Under the pieces are notes generated by a model. That model ran no database searches. It worked only from the letters and a program-made list of their open reading frames with translations, and was not told where the DNA came from. The translations under genes and the position numbers were made by a program. Shown here piece after piece: positions 27,854 to 36,502 of a DNA stretch of 64,000 nt. This DNA comes from Actinomyces viscosus (GTDB lineage: Bacteria; Actinomycetota; Actinomycetes; Actinomycetales; Actinomycetaceae): the NCBI RefSeq assembly GCF_900637975.1, contig NZ_LR134477.1:3224001-3288000 (forward strand), given 5' to 3'. Each line of letters starts with the position of its first letter. Positions within the stretch are counted from its first letter, which is position 1.

Positions 27854-29302
27854 ATGACCCAACTCAGATACGAACCGCGACATTTTCATCAGCACCGTTT
27901 CCCGCGCCTGCGGACCGCCAACGCTGCTGCGGCCCTGAGCGCCGTCGGCCTGGTCACGGCGGTGCTGTCCTGGATCGCCTGGCCGATGACCGGGACGATC
28001 GGCGTCCTGGTCGTCACCGTCCTCATCGGTCTGGGGCTCGTCACGGCGCCCCCCACCCGGGCGCTCAAGCGCGGTGGCATCGCCCCCGGGGCCCGCTGGC
28101 ACTGGGGGGCGGCCATGCTCCTGGGGATGTCCCCGGCGATCCTGCTGGGTCTGACCTTCCCCGTCGTCTCCCAGAAGATGGCCGCCAGCACCATCGACGG
28201 AACGGGCCTGCCGGTCATCGTCCTGAGCGTGTCGGTGGCAGTGCCCTGGCTCAGTCAGATCATCGGCACCCCCGTCTACCGGCTCCTGGGCGACTCGATC
28301 GGCCGCGGCCCGAGGGCCGTCCTGGAGCGCTACTGCTCCATCTGGCCGGCCCTGTTCCTGTGGGCGCTTCTCCCCACGGCGCTGGAGGTCCTCGTCATGG
28401 CCGCCGTGACCGGCTGGAACCTGCGCGTCATGGGGGTGCACATCGCCCTGCTCCTCCTGCACGTCGTCTTCGTCCAGTCGCTCATCGTCGCCGACGTCTC
28501 GGGCCGGCGCCGCCTGTGGTCGGTGGGCTGGCTCTTCTACGCGGTCGCCCTCATCGCCGAGCCCACCTGGTGGTACCTGCCCCCGCTGCTGGGCACCCTC
28601 AGCCAGGTCCTGTCCATGGGGCGGTCCCTGGGCAGGATCCTGCGCCCCCGGGGTGTGTCCACCGGCATCCTCATGCAGGACATGCTTCGAGGTGCGATCC
28701 TGGGGGGAGTGCTGTGGTCAGACAAGTTCTTCCTCTTCCTGGGTGCCGGTCGCGACTTCGACGTGGCACTGGTCTACCTGTGCCTCCAGCCCGCCGTCGT
28801 CGCCTACTGCTACTACTTCGCGGTCACCGCCCCGCGGGTCAACACCGAGATCGCCATGTTCCAGACGGTCCTCAAGCGCGAGGGAATGGCCAGCCTGCGT
28901 GACCGGGGGCGCACCCTGCGCCGCCTGCTGGACGCCAGCCTCATCCGTGCCTGCGTCGTGGGGGTTGCCGGCATCATCATCGTCATCTGCTCCATGGCGC
29001 TCATCGCCCCCGAGCAGGTGCCCCTGGTCCTCGAGGTGTGCCTCTCCTCGACCCTGTTCACGGTGCTGACCCTCCTGAGCTACGAGATCGACCACATCGG
29101 CGACTCGACCTCCGCCCTGCTCCTGTCCGGCATCCACGTGGCCGTCGCCGCGGCCCTGCTGCTGCGTGTGGCCGGCACGGGCGCCTACCTGCCGCTGGCC
29201 GGCGTCGACCTCGCGCTGTGCGCGCTGGGCCTGCTGCTCTACCGCAGGCGGTGGGCCGCGCCGGAGTACTCCTTCTTCTGGGGAAAGGCCATGTCCTGGT
29301 GA
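27854..29302 (+). CDS. PelG-like polysaccharide transporter
   Basis: 482 residues from the ATG at 27854 (a GTG at 27821 is also possible; neither has a good ribosome site). About twelve hydrophobic segments with the PelG layout: segments such as WSDKFFLFLGAGRDF, YYFAVTAPRVNTEIAMF and LTLLSYEIDHIGDSTSALLL resemble PelG (length ~456). PelG is the MOP-flippase-like inner-membrane partner of PelF in Pel polysaccharide export. Its stop overlaps the next GTG by four bases. Assigned from remembered family features; no search was run. Confidence 0.75.
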   Translation: MTQLRYEPRHFHQHRFPRLRTANAAAALSAVGLVTAVLSWIAWPMTGTIGVLVVTVLIGLGLVTAPPTRALKRGGIAPGARWHWGAAMLLGMSPAILLGLTFPVVSQKMAASTIDGTGLPVIVLSVSVAVPWLSQIIGTPVYRLLGDSIGRGPRAVLERYCSIWPALFLWALLPTALEVLVMAAVTGWNLRVMGVHIALLLLHVVFVQSLIVADVSGRRRLWSVGWLFYAVALIAEPTWWYLPPLLGTLSQVLSMGRSLGRILRPRGVSTGILMQDMLRGAILGGVLWSDKFFLFLGAGRDFDVALVYLCLQPAVVAYCYYFAVTAPRVNTEIAMFQTVLKREGMASLRDRGRTLRRLLDASLIRACVVGVAGIIIVICSMALIAPEQVPLVLEVCLSSTLFTVLTLLSYEIDHIGDSTSALLLSGIHVAVAAALLLRVAGTGAYLPLAGVDLALCALGLLLYRRRWAAPEYSFFWGKAMSW

Positions 29303-32115
29303 GCTCGTCGTCGTCCTTCCGCGCCCGGCTGGAGAGTCTTCCGCTGCGCTACTCGGCCCCAGCCGGCGGCTACGCCCCGATGCCCAGTCCCGACGACGCC
29401 CCCGGCATCGGCGACCGGGGCCAGGACTCCGGTCCCACGGTCAAGGTCGGCCCCGACGGCTACGGCGTCGTCGTCACCACCGGCGGGTCGAGCGCTCTGA
29501 GCGGCCCCTCGGGCCCCAGTGCCGCCAGCGCCCGGAGCGCGCCCGGTGCTCGTAGTGCTGCCAGCGCCCGGAGTGCGCGCAGTGCGCCCGGTGCCCGCAG
29601 TGCCGCCAGCGCGCCCGGTGCCCGCAGCGCCCCCGCTACTCCTAGTGCCGCCAGTGCCTCAGACGCGGCCGGAGCGCCCGATGGACACCGGGCCCGTCGC
29701 AGCCAGCACCTGGCGGAACCTCGCGGCGTGACAAGGGCGGTCGGCACGCCAGCCGCGGTCGACGCCGCGAGCTCCGAGCTCCCGGGGCGCACCGCCCCTC
29801 GCGACCTTCCGCCGGTGAGCGAGTCGGCAGCGACCCCCGAGGTCCCCGCGGCGCCGATCTACGGCGTCGTCCAGACCCCGGCTCCGGCCGGTTACGGAGT
29901 GGTCCAGCCGCGCCCCCGGTCCCCGGAGCCGGCCGCCCCCTCGGAGGGCGCCGAGGTCCTGGACTCCCCGATCTTCGGGACCATGCGCTCAGAGCCCGTG
30001 CCGGCCTCTCCGCCGGCCTCGGCAGGCTCCCCGGGATCGGCGGGATCCGTGGCCTCGCCGGAGCGGGCGGCCTTACCGGAGCGGGCGGCCGGGCCGGAGA
30101 CCCGGGCCGCGTCGTCGACGCCCGACGAGGGGGCCGACGAAAGCGTCCTGCCGTCGCCCGCCCCGGTGGCGCCCTTCCAGGAGACGGTGCTGGCCCCGGA
30201 GGCGCAGGCCCCCGTCGTCGGCCCGGACGGAGCCGGTATCCCCAGTGACTCTGTTGGCCCTGGTGTCCCCGGTGGCCCCGTCGGTACAGCGGGTGCGGCC
30301 GGTACCCAGGGCGCGGGAGGCGCGGGCTCACCGAGCCCCATGGCGCCCACCGCCATCGCCTGGGAGTCCGTGGCCTCGGCCGCCTCCGACGCCGCCGCGA
30401 TCCCGCTGTCCCAGCAGAACGCCGAGGCCGAGGAGGAGGCCCAGGCGGGCGCGGCCGAGCTCCTCCAGGTCCCCGAGGAGCCCGAGCCGGAACCGGACAC
30501 CCAGACCCTGCCCGACGGCGTCCCCGAGGACGGCGTCTACGTCGACGTCGACGTCGCCATCGTCATGGAGTCCACCTACCCCTACCTCAAGGGCGGGGTC
30601 TCCGCGGTGGTCCACGACATCATCACCGGCAACCCCGACCTGACCTTCGGCATCATCCACATCACCTGGGACTCCCACTCGGCGCTCAAGGACCTCTACG
30701 GCATGCCGGACAACGTCGCCTGGGTCCGGGTCCTCTACCTGTCCATGGAGGAGCACCAGGAGGACTTCCTGCGCGCCCGCCCGCGCGACCTGCGCATGAA
30801 CCGCCGCCAGCGCCGCGAGCTGTCCCGCCGCATCCTGGGCGCCCTGCTCGCCCTGGCCCAGGAGGGCCGCACCGAGCCGCTGTGGGAGATCATCAGCGAG
30901 GGCCTGAGCGCCTCGCGGCGCTACCCGGTCTGGGCGATCCTGGGGACGCGCGAGTTCATGGAGGCCTACCACGACATGATGCCGGACCTGGGGATGTCGA
31001 TGACCGACATCTTCTGGTGCCTGCGCGACTTCTTCTCCCTGGCCTACGCGGTCCTGGCCGAGCCGGTCCCGCGCGCCTCGGTGTACCACGCCCACACCAC
31101 CGGCTACGCCATGCTCCTGAGCGTCAACGCCGCCCGCGAGCACGGCACCCGGGTGCTGCTGACCGAGCACAACCTCTACGTGCGCGACACGGTCAACACC
31201 CTCCTGGAGCGCCGGATGGACCTCAACATCACCCTGCAGGACTACCGCACCTTCGACGTCACCGGGCGCGAGCGCATGTGGATGGCCTGGTGGCTGGAGA
31301 TGGGGCGCCTGTGCTACCCCTACGCCTACGCCTCCACCTACCTCTACCCGCGGGCCATCACCGAGGCCAACGAGCTCGGAGGCGACGCCGGTCGGGCCAT
31401 CGTCATCCCCAACGGCATCGTCACCGAGGAGTTCGACGCCTCCTATGCCGCCCGCCTGGCCGCCATCGAGGAGATCAAGAAGGAGGGCGCGGACAAGCAC
31501 CTGTGGAAGCTCGTGTACATCGCCCGCGTCGTGCCCATCAAGGGGCTGCTGGACATGATCGACTCGGTGCGCCTCATGGTGGACCGGGGGCTGAACATCC
31601 ACCTGGACGTGTGCGGGCCCACCGAGCACATGCCCTCCTACTTCGAGCAGTGCCTGACCCGCATCGTCGAGCAGGGCCTGGAGAGCGTCATCACCATCCG
31701 CGGCACCGTCAAGGTCCGCGAGCTCCTGCCCGAGTTCGACCTGTTCGTCCTGCCCAGCTACAACGAGGGCCTTCCCGTGGTCTCCCTGGAGACCATGGGG
31801 GCGGGCATCCCCACGGTGAGCACCGACGTCGGCGCCGTGCGCTCCGTCGTCGAGGACATGATCGTCACCGAGGACGGGCAGACCTGGGACGCCTGCGGCA
31901 TCATCATCGAGCCCGGCGACCCCGCCGTCATGGCGGACAAGGTCCAGGAGGTCATCAGCGACGTCGAGCTCTATGAGCGCCTGAGCCTCAACGCCCGTGG
32001 CCGCGTGGAGGCCGCCTACGACCTGGTCAAGGTCAACGCCTCCTACAACAAGATCTACCGTCAGGGCGGGGCCGGCGAGCAGGCCCGTCCGGAAACCGAC
32101 CAAGGAGGAGCATGA
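29299..32115 (+). CDS. PelF-like glycosyltransferase with long disordered N-terminus
   Basis: 938 residues from the GTG overlapping the PelG-like stop. Residues 1-410 are low-complexity Ala/Ser/Pro/Gly/Glu with repeats (ARSAPGARSAAS) and four short related motifs: DGYGVVVT, PIYGVVQTP, AGYGVVQPR and SPIFGTM. The GT4 domain starts about residue 415 (VDVDVAIVMESTYPYLKGGV), with TEHNLYVRD, VIPNGIV, YIARVVPIKGLLDMID and the nucleotide-sugar site LPSYNEGLPVVSLETMGAG. PelF uses a UDP-amino sugar to polymerise Pel in the cytoplasm. Usual PelF length is ~500, so the extension is exceptional. The next ATG overlaps its stop. Confidence 0.85.
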   Translation: MSSSSSFRARLESLPLRYSAPAGGYAPMPSPDDAPGIGDRGQDSGPTVKVGPDGYGVVVTTGGSSALSGPSGPSAASARSAPGARSAASARSARSAPGARSAASAPGARSAPATPSAASASDAAGAPDGHRARRSQHLAEPRGVTRAVGTPAAVDAASSELPGRTAPRDLPPVSESAATPEVPAAPIYGVVQTPAPAGYGVVQPRPRSPEPAAPSEGAEVLDSPIFGTMRSEPVPASPPASAGSPGSAGSVASPERAALPERAAGPETRAASSTPDEGADESVLPSPAPVAPFQETVLAPEAQAPVVGPDGAGIPSDSVGPGVPGGPVGTAGAAGTQGAGGAGSPSPMAPTAIAWESVASAASDAAAIPLSQQNAEAEEEAQAGAAELLQVPEEPEPEPDTQTLPDGVPEDGVYVDVDVAIVMESTYPYLKGGVSAVVHDIITGNPDLTFGIIHITWDSHSALKDLYGMPDNVAWVRVLYLSMEEHQEDFLRARPRDLRMNRRQRRELSRRILGALLALAQEGRTEPLWEIISEGLSASRRYPVWAILGTREFMEAYHDMMPDLGMSMTDIFWCLRDFFSLAYAVLAEPVPRASVYHAHTTGYAMLLSVNAAREHGTRVLLTEHNLYVRDTVNTLLERRMDLNITLQDYRTFDVTGRERMWMAWWLEMGRLCYPYAYASTYLYPRAITEANELGGDAGRAIVIPNGIVTEEFDASYAARLAAIEEIKKEGADKHLWKLVYIARVVPIKGLLDMIDSVRLMVDRGLNIHLDVCGPTEHMPSYFEQCLTRIVEQGLESVITIRGTVKVRELLPEFDLFVLPSYNEGLPVVSLETMGAGIPTVSTDVGAVRSVVEDMIVTEDGQTWDACGIIIEPGDPAVMADKVQEVISDVELYERLSLNARGRVEAAYDLVKVNASYNKIYRQGGAGEQARPETDQGGA

Positions 32116-33233
32116 GGAGCAGCACCGGCGGCGTCGGAGCCTGGATCCGTTACGGCAACCCGCTCGAGCCCGGGGAGCTGGACTTCGCGATCGCCCACTA
32201 CCGGGCCGCGATCCTCCAGCCCTGGGAGACCGAGGCCGCCGCCCGCCTCAAGGAGGCGCGCCCGGACATGACGGTCCTGGCCTACCGGTGCCTGTCCTCC
32301 ACGCGCGACTTCGAGCCGGACTCCATGCGCGCCTCCGGGCTGTCCTACCGCGAGGCCCGCCGCCGCGGCTGGCTCGCCAAGCGCGACAACGGGGACCTGG
32401 TGGAGTGGAGCACCTACCCCGGCCACTTCCAGGCCCGCGTGTGGGACCCCGACTACCGCCGCCGCTGGGTCGAGGAGGTCTGCCAGGCCACCGCCGGCAC
32501 CGCCTTCGACGGCATCATGGCGGACAACGACGTCTTCGACGACTACTACGACCTGGACTTCCCGCTGGAGGGCATCGCCGACGCCGCCGCCCTGCGCGCC
32601 GAGCTGAACACCTTCGTCGACCAGGTCGGCGCCGGGCTCAACAGCGTCGGCAAGATCCTCATCCCCAACGTGGCCGAGGCCCGCCGCGAGCCCGGTCGCT
32701 GGGACCGCCACTCCGCCTGGGGCGGCGGCTTCGACGAGTGCTGGCTGGGCTGGGGGGATGACCACCTCTTCGACGAGGCCACCGCCCTGGCCCAGATCCA
32801 TGAGCTGCGCGGCCCCGGCCTGTCCATCGTGCGCACGCCCGACGGCGGGGGCGGCGGCACCGGCACCCGGGGCGATGGCGCTACCCGCCTCCCCTACGGC
32901 CTCTACGGGCTGGCGGCCTTCTGGGTCTTCGGAGGAGGGGAGGGCGCCTACGCGGCCACCGGCCACGACGACTACTCGCGCACCCCCTGGTTCCCGGCCC
33001 TCGACGCGGACCTGGGGCGGCCGCTCGGGCGGCCCCAGCGCCGCTCGGGGGCCTGGGTTCGCGAGTTCGAGGGGGGCCTGGCCGCCGTCGTCCTGAGCGG
33101 CGAGGGGCAGGCCGGGCTGGAGCTGCCCGCGGGCCTGGTCCTGCCCGGCCCCACCGGCGCGCCCGACGGCGAGCCGCTGCCCACCCGCGTCACCCTGCCG
33201 GGCCACTTCGGCCTCATCGCCCTGCGCCCCTGA
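32112..33233 (+). CDS. Putative glycoside hydrolase (GHL15-like), cytoplasmic
   Basis: 373 residues; AAGGAGGAGC precedes an ATG overlapping the PelF-like stop. It resembles the hypothetical glycosyl hydrolase family 15 TIM-barrel proteins: WIRYGNPLEPGELDFA, LAYRCLSSTRDF, WDPDYRRRWVEEV and an acidic active-site-like strand FDGIMADNDVFDDYYD (about residues 131-146). There is no signal peptide or membrane segment, so it should stay inside the cell. A role in trimming or quality control of the nascent polymer is inference. Confidence 0.7.
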   Translation: MRSSTGGVGAWIRYGNPLEPGELDFAIAHYRAAILQPWETEAAARLKEARPDMTVLAYRCLSSTRDFEPDSMRASGLSYREARRRGWLAKRDNGDLVEWSTYPGHFQARVWDPDYRRRWVEEVCQATAGTAFDGIMADNDVFDDYYDLDFPLEGIADAAALRAELNTFVDQVGAGLNSVGKILIPNVAEARREPGRWDRHSAWGGGFDECWLGWGDDHLFDEATALAQIHELRGPGLSIVRTPDGGGGGTGTRGDGATRLPYGLYGLAAFWVFGGGEGAYAATGHDDYSRTPWFPALDADLGRPLGRPQRRSGAWVREFEGGLAAVVLSGEGQAGLELPAGLVLPGPTGAPDGEPLPTRVTLPGHFGLIALRP

Positions 33234-33269
33234 GTGGCGCCGGCGCCGGCTCCCGTCAACAGCTGGCGA

Positions 33270-33380
33270 TACTGCACGAGGTCCGGGGTCTACTGGCTGG
33301 GACTCGGGTGTACTCCACGAGGGTCCGGACCTCGTGGAGTGAGGACATCCCCTGGCCATTGGCACCCGTGCGGGCCCTTC
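33270..33380. repeat. Family-A palindromic element, copy 1
   Basis: Begins TACTGCACGAGGTCCGG; an internal inverted pair GTACTCCACGAGG and GGACCTCGTGGAGT follows. The right end has decayed. Related copies are at 36365, 59339 and 63818. It fills most of the gap before ppdK. Confidence 0.75.
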
Positions 33381-33513
33381 GGGCCGGGGCCGGCCGTGTT
33401 CGCGGCTGGGCGAGCCGATTTCGATATGGGACCGAGGTCACATAGAGTGGCCTTCGTGCGCCTGCGCGTGCACGGAGTCCCTAGTAGTTCCACAAGAACC
33501 GAAAGAGGCAAGG

Positions 33514-36219
33514 ATGCCCAAGTACGTGTACCGCTTCAGCGAGGGTGACAAGGACCAGAAGGACCTCCTGGGCGGCAAGGGAGCGAACCTGGCGGAGATG
33601 ACCCGCCTCGGCCTGCCCGTTCCCCCCGGCTTCACCATCACCACCGACGCCTGCCGCGCCTACCTGGCCGACGGCGAGGTCCCCGACGAGCTCGCCGTCC
33701 AGGTCACCACCGCTCTTCGCGGCGTGGAGGAGGAACTGGGGCGCGAGCTGGGCGCCGCCGAGGATCCGCTGCTCGTCTCGGTGCGCTCCGGCGCCAAGTT
33801 CTCCATGCCCGGCATGATGGAGACCGTCCTCAACATCGGCCTCAACGACGCCTCCGTGAAGGGCCTGGCCGCCACCAGCGGCGACGAGCGCTTCGCCTGG
33901 GACTCCTACCGCCGGCTCATCCAGATGTTTGGCAAGACCGTCCTGGACATCGACGGCGAGCACTTCTCCGACGCCCTGGACGCCAAGAAGGCCGAGCGCG
34001 GCGTGAGCCTCGACTACGAGCTGGACGTGGACGCGCTCACCGAGCTCGTCGAGCAGTACAAGGCGATCGTGCGCGAGCAGGCCGGCATCGACTTCCCCCA
34101 GGACCCGCGCGCCCAGCTCGACATGGCCACCGAGGCCGTCTTCCGCTCCTGGAACACCGAGCGCGCCCACATCTACCGCCGCCGCGAGAAGATCCCCCAC
34201 GACCTGGGCACGGCCGTCAACGTGTGCACCATGGTCTTCGGCAACATGGGGGAGACCTCCGGCACCGGCGTGTGCTTCACCCGGGACCCCTCCACCGGGC
34301 GCACCGGCGTCTACGGCGACTACCTCGTCAACGCCCAGGGCGAGGACGTCGTCGCCGGCATCCGCAACACCCTGTCCCTGGCCGACCTCGAGCGCCTGGA
34401 CAAGAGCTCCTACGACGAGCTGCGCTCCATCATGCGGCGCCTGGAGACCCACTACCGCGACCTGTGCGACATCGAGTTCACCATCGAGCGCGGCAGGCTG
34501 TGGATGCTCCAGACCCGCGTGGGCAAGCGCACCGCCGCGGCCGCCTTCCGCGTGGCCACCCAGCTCGTCGACGAGAAGCTCATCACCATGGACGAGGCCC
34601 TCACGCGCGTCTCCGGCGAGCAGCTCACCCAGCTGATGTTCCCCCAGTTCGACGACGAGTCCGCCCGCGACCTGCTCACCCGGGCCATGCCCGCCTCCCC
34701 GGGCGCCGCCGTGGGCTACATCGCCTTCGACAACGAGGAGGCCGTCGCCCGCTCCGAGAAGGGCGACCAGGTCATCCTCGTGCGCCGCGAGACCAACCCC
34801 GACGACCTGCCCGGCATGGTGGCGGCCGCCGGCGTGCTCACGGCCCGCGGCGGCAAGACCAGCCACGCCGCTGTCGTCGCCCGCGGCATGGGCAAGACCT
34901 GCGTGTGCGGCGCCGAGGCCCTGGAGGTCGACGCCGCCGGTAAGACCCTGCGCGTGGCCGGCCGCGACGAGGTCTTCACCAGTGATGACATCATCGCCAT
35001 CGACGGCACCACCGGCGAGGTCTTCCTCGGCCAGGTCGACGTCGTCGACTCCCCGGTCATGACCTACCTGCGCCGCGGCCTGGCCGAGGCCCTCGACGTG
35101 GCCGGCGACGTCGACACCCGCGAGCTCGTCACCTCCGTGGACCGCCTCATGCGCCACGCGGACAAGGTCCGCCGCCTTGAGGTGCGCGCCAACGCCGACA
35201 CCCCCGACGACGCCCGCCACGCCATCCACCGCGGCGCCCAGGGCGTGGGCCTGTGCCGCACCGAGCACATGTTCCTGGGCGAGCGCAAGCAGTTCGTCCA
35301 GAATCTCATCCTGGCCGCCTCCGACGCCGAGCGCGAGGCCGCCCTGGCGGCCCTCCTGCCGCTGCAGAAGGGCGACTTCATCCAGATGTTCGAGACGATG
35401 AACGGCAAGCCCATGACGGTGCGCCTCATCGACCCGCCGCTGCACGAGTTCCTCCCGGACCTGACCGAGCTGAGCGTCAAGGTGGCCGTGGACCGTGAGC
35501 GCGGTGAGCTGGACCCGGCCGATGAGGAGCTCCTGGCCGTGGTGCGCAAGAACCACGAGTCCAATCCGATGCTCGGCCTGCGCGGGGCCCGCCTGCTGCT
35601 GACCATGCCGGGCCTCATCGAGCTGCAGGTGCGCGCCATTGCCGAGGCCGCTGTCGAGCGGCTCAAGGTCGGCGGCGACCCGCACCCGGAGATCATGATC
35701 CCGCTCATCGGCTCGGTGCGTGAGCTTCAGCTGGCGCGCGAGCGCGTGGAGCAGGTGCTGCGGGAGGTCTCCGAGGCCTCCGGCTACACGCTCGACTTCC
35801 CGGTGGGCTGCATGATCGAGCTGCCGCGCGCGGCCGTCACCGCCGCCCACATCGCCGAGGAGGCCGACTTCTTCTCCTTCGGCACCAACGACCTGACCCA
35901 GACCACCTGGGGCTTCTCGCGCGACGACGTCGAGGGCTCCTTCGTGGGCCGCTACATCGACGACGGCATCTTCGGCATCTCCCCCTTCGAGACCATCGAC
36001 GACCACGGCGTGGGCGGCATGGTGCGCCTGGGCGTGGAGCGCGGCCGCTCCACCAAGCCGGAGATGAAGATGGGCGTGTGCGGTGAGCACGGCGGGGACC
36101 CCGAGTCCATCGTCTTCTTCCACCGCGTGGGCCTGGACTACGTGTCCTGCTCGCCCTTCCGGGTGCCGGTGGCCCGCCTGGAGGCCGGGCGCGTCGCCGT
36201 CGAGGACAAGGGCGAGTAA
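33514..36219 (+). CDS. ppdK: Pyruvate, phosphate dikinase
   Basis: 901 residues, normal PPDK length. It interconverts pyruvate + ATP + Pi and phosphoenolpyruvate + AMP + PPi. The N-terminal nucleotide domain begins LLGGKGANLAEMTRLGLPVPPGF; the swivelling domain has the catalytic His in GGKTSHAAVVARGMG; the C-terminal PEP domain has GTNDLTQTTWGF and the conserved Cys in GVCGEHGGDP. A single gene, with a hairpin terminator and family-A elements on both sides. Confidence 0.97.
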   Translation: MPKYVYRFSEGDKDQKDLLGGKGANLAEMTRLGLPVPPGFTITTDACRAYLADGEVPDELAVQVTTALRGVEEELGRELGAAEDPLLVSVRSGAKFSMPGMMETVLNIGLNDASVKGLAATSGDERFAWDSYRRLIQMFGKTVLDIDGEHFSDALDAKKAERGVSLDYELDVDALTELVEQYKAIVREQAGIDFPQDPRAQLDMATEAVFRSWNTERAHIYRRREKIPHDLGTAVNVCTMVFGNMGETSGTGVCFTRDPSTGRTGVYGDYLVNAQGEDVVAGIRNTLSLADLERLDKSSYDELRSIMRRLETHYRDLCDIEFTIERGRLWMLQTRVGKRTAAAAFRVATQLVDEKLITMDEALTRVSGEQLTQLMFPQFDDESARDLLTRAMPASPGAAVGYIAFDNEEAVARSEKGDQVILVRRETNPDDLPGMVAAAGVLTARGGKTSHAAVVARGMGKTCVCGAEALEVDAAGKTLRVAGRDEVFTSDDIIAIDGTTGEVFLGQVDVVDSPVMTYLRRGLAEALDVAGDVDTRELVTSVDRLMRHADKVRRLEVRANADTPDDARHAIHRGAQGVGLCRTEHMFLGERKQFVQNLILAASDAEREAALAALLPLQKGDFIQMFETMNGKPMTVRLIDPPLHEFLPDLTELSVKVAVDRERGELDPADEELLAVVRKNHESNPMLGLRGARLLLTMPGLIELQVRAIAEAAVERLKVGGDPHPEIMIPLIGSVRELQLARERVEQVLREVSEASGYTLDFPVGCMIELPRAAVTAAHIAEEADFFSFGTNDLTQTTWGFSRDDVEGSFVGRYIDDGIFGISPFETIDDHGVGGMVRLGVERGRSTKPEMKMGVCGEHGGDPESIVFFHRVGLDYVSCSPFRVPVARLEAGRVAVEDKGE

Positions 36220-36270
36220 CCGCGAGCAGCACCGCGGCGCAGCCGCCAGAGGCTGAAAGCAGTCACGAGC

Positions 36271-36313
36271 GGAGCCGGCCGGTTCGACCCGAGGGGGTGA
36301 GCCGGCCGGCTCC
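36271..36313 (+). terminator. ppdK terminator hairpin
   Basis: A 12-bp perfect stem (36271-36282 with 36302-36313, GGAGCCGGCCGG and its complement) 51 bases after the stop. Confidence 0.7.
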
Positions 36314-36364
36314 ATCGTGCGTGCTGGGTGCCCTGTGAGCCCTGGGTGCGCCGTGTCCTGCCGG

Positions 36365-36476
36365 CACTGCACGTGGTCCGGGTGCTACTGGGGGAGGTGC
36401 GGGTGTACTCCACGGGGTCTTGACCTCGTGCAGTGCGGTCGACTCCCGGCCAGTGCCACCCGAGGCCCGTGCAGTA
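36365..36476. repeat. Family-A palindromic element, copy 2
   Basis: 112 bp from CACTGCACGTGG to CCCGTGCAGTA with the internal GTGTACTCCACGGGG and GACCTCGTGCAGT arms. Lies between the ppdK terminator and the convergent gene. Confidence 0.8.
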
Positions 36477-36502
36477 CGCCCGGCCTCAGCCCGCGTCCGG
36501 CC

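Noticed and set aside
33481..36372. 963-codon open frame antisense to ppdK, and similar giants antisense to clpC (24671-26755) and ftsH/folE (59902-62682)
   Set aside because: They are mirror frames of GC-rich genes, rich in Gly, Asp, Val and His, with no domains; the opposite strand encodes well-known enzymes.
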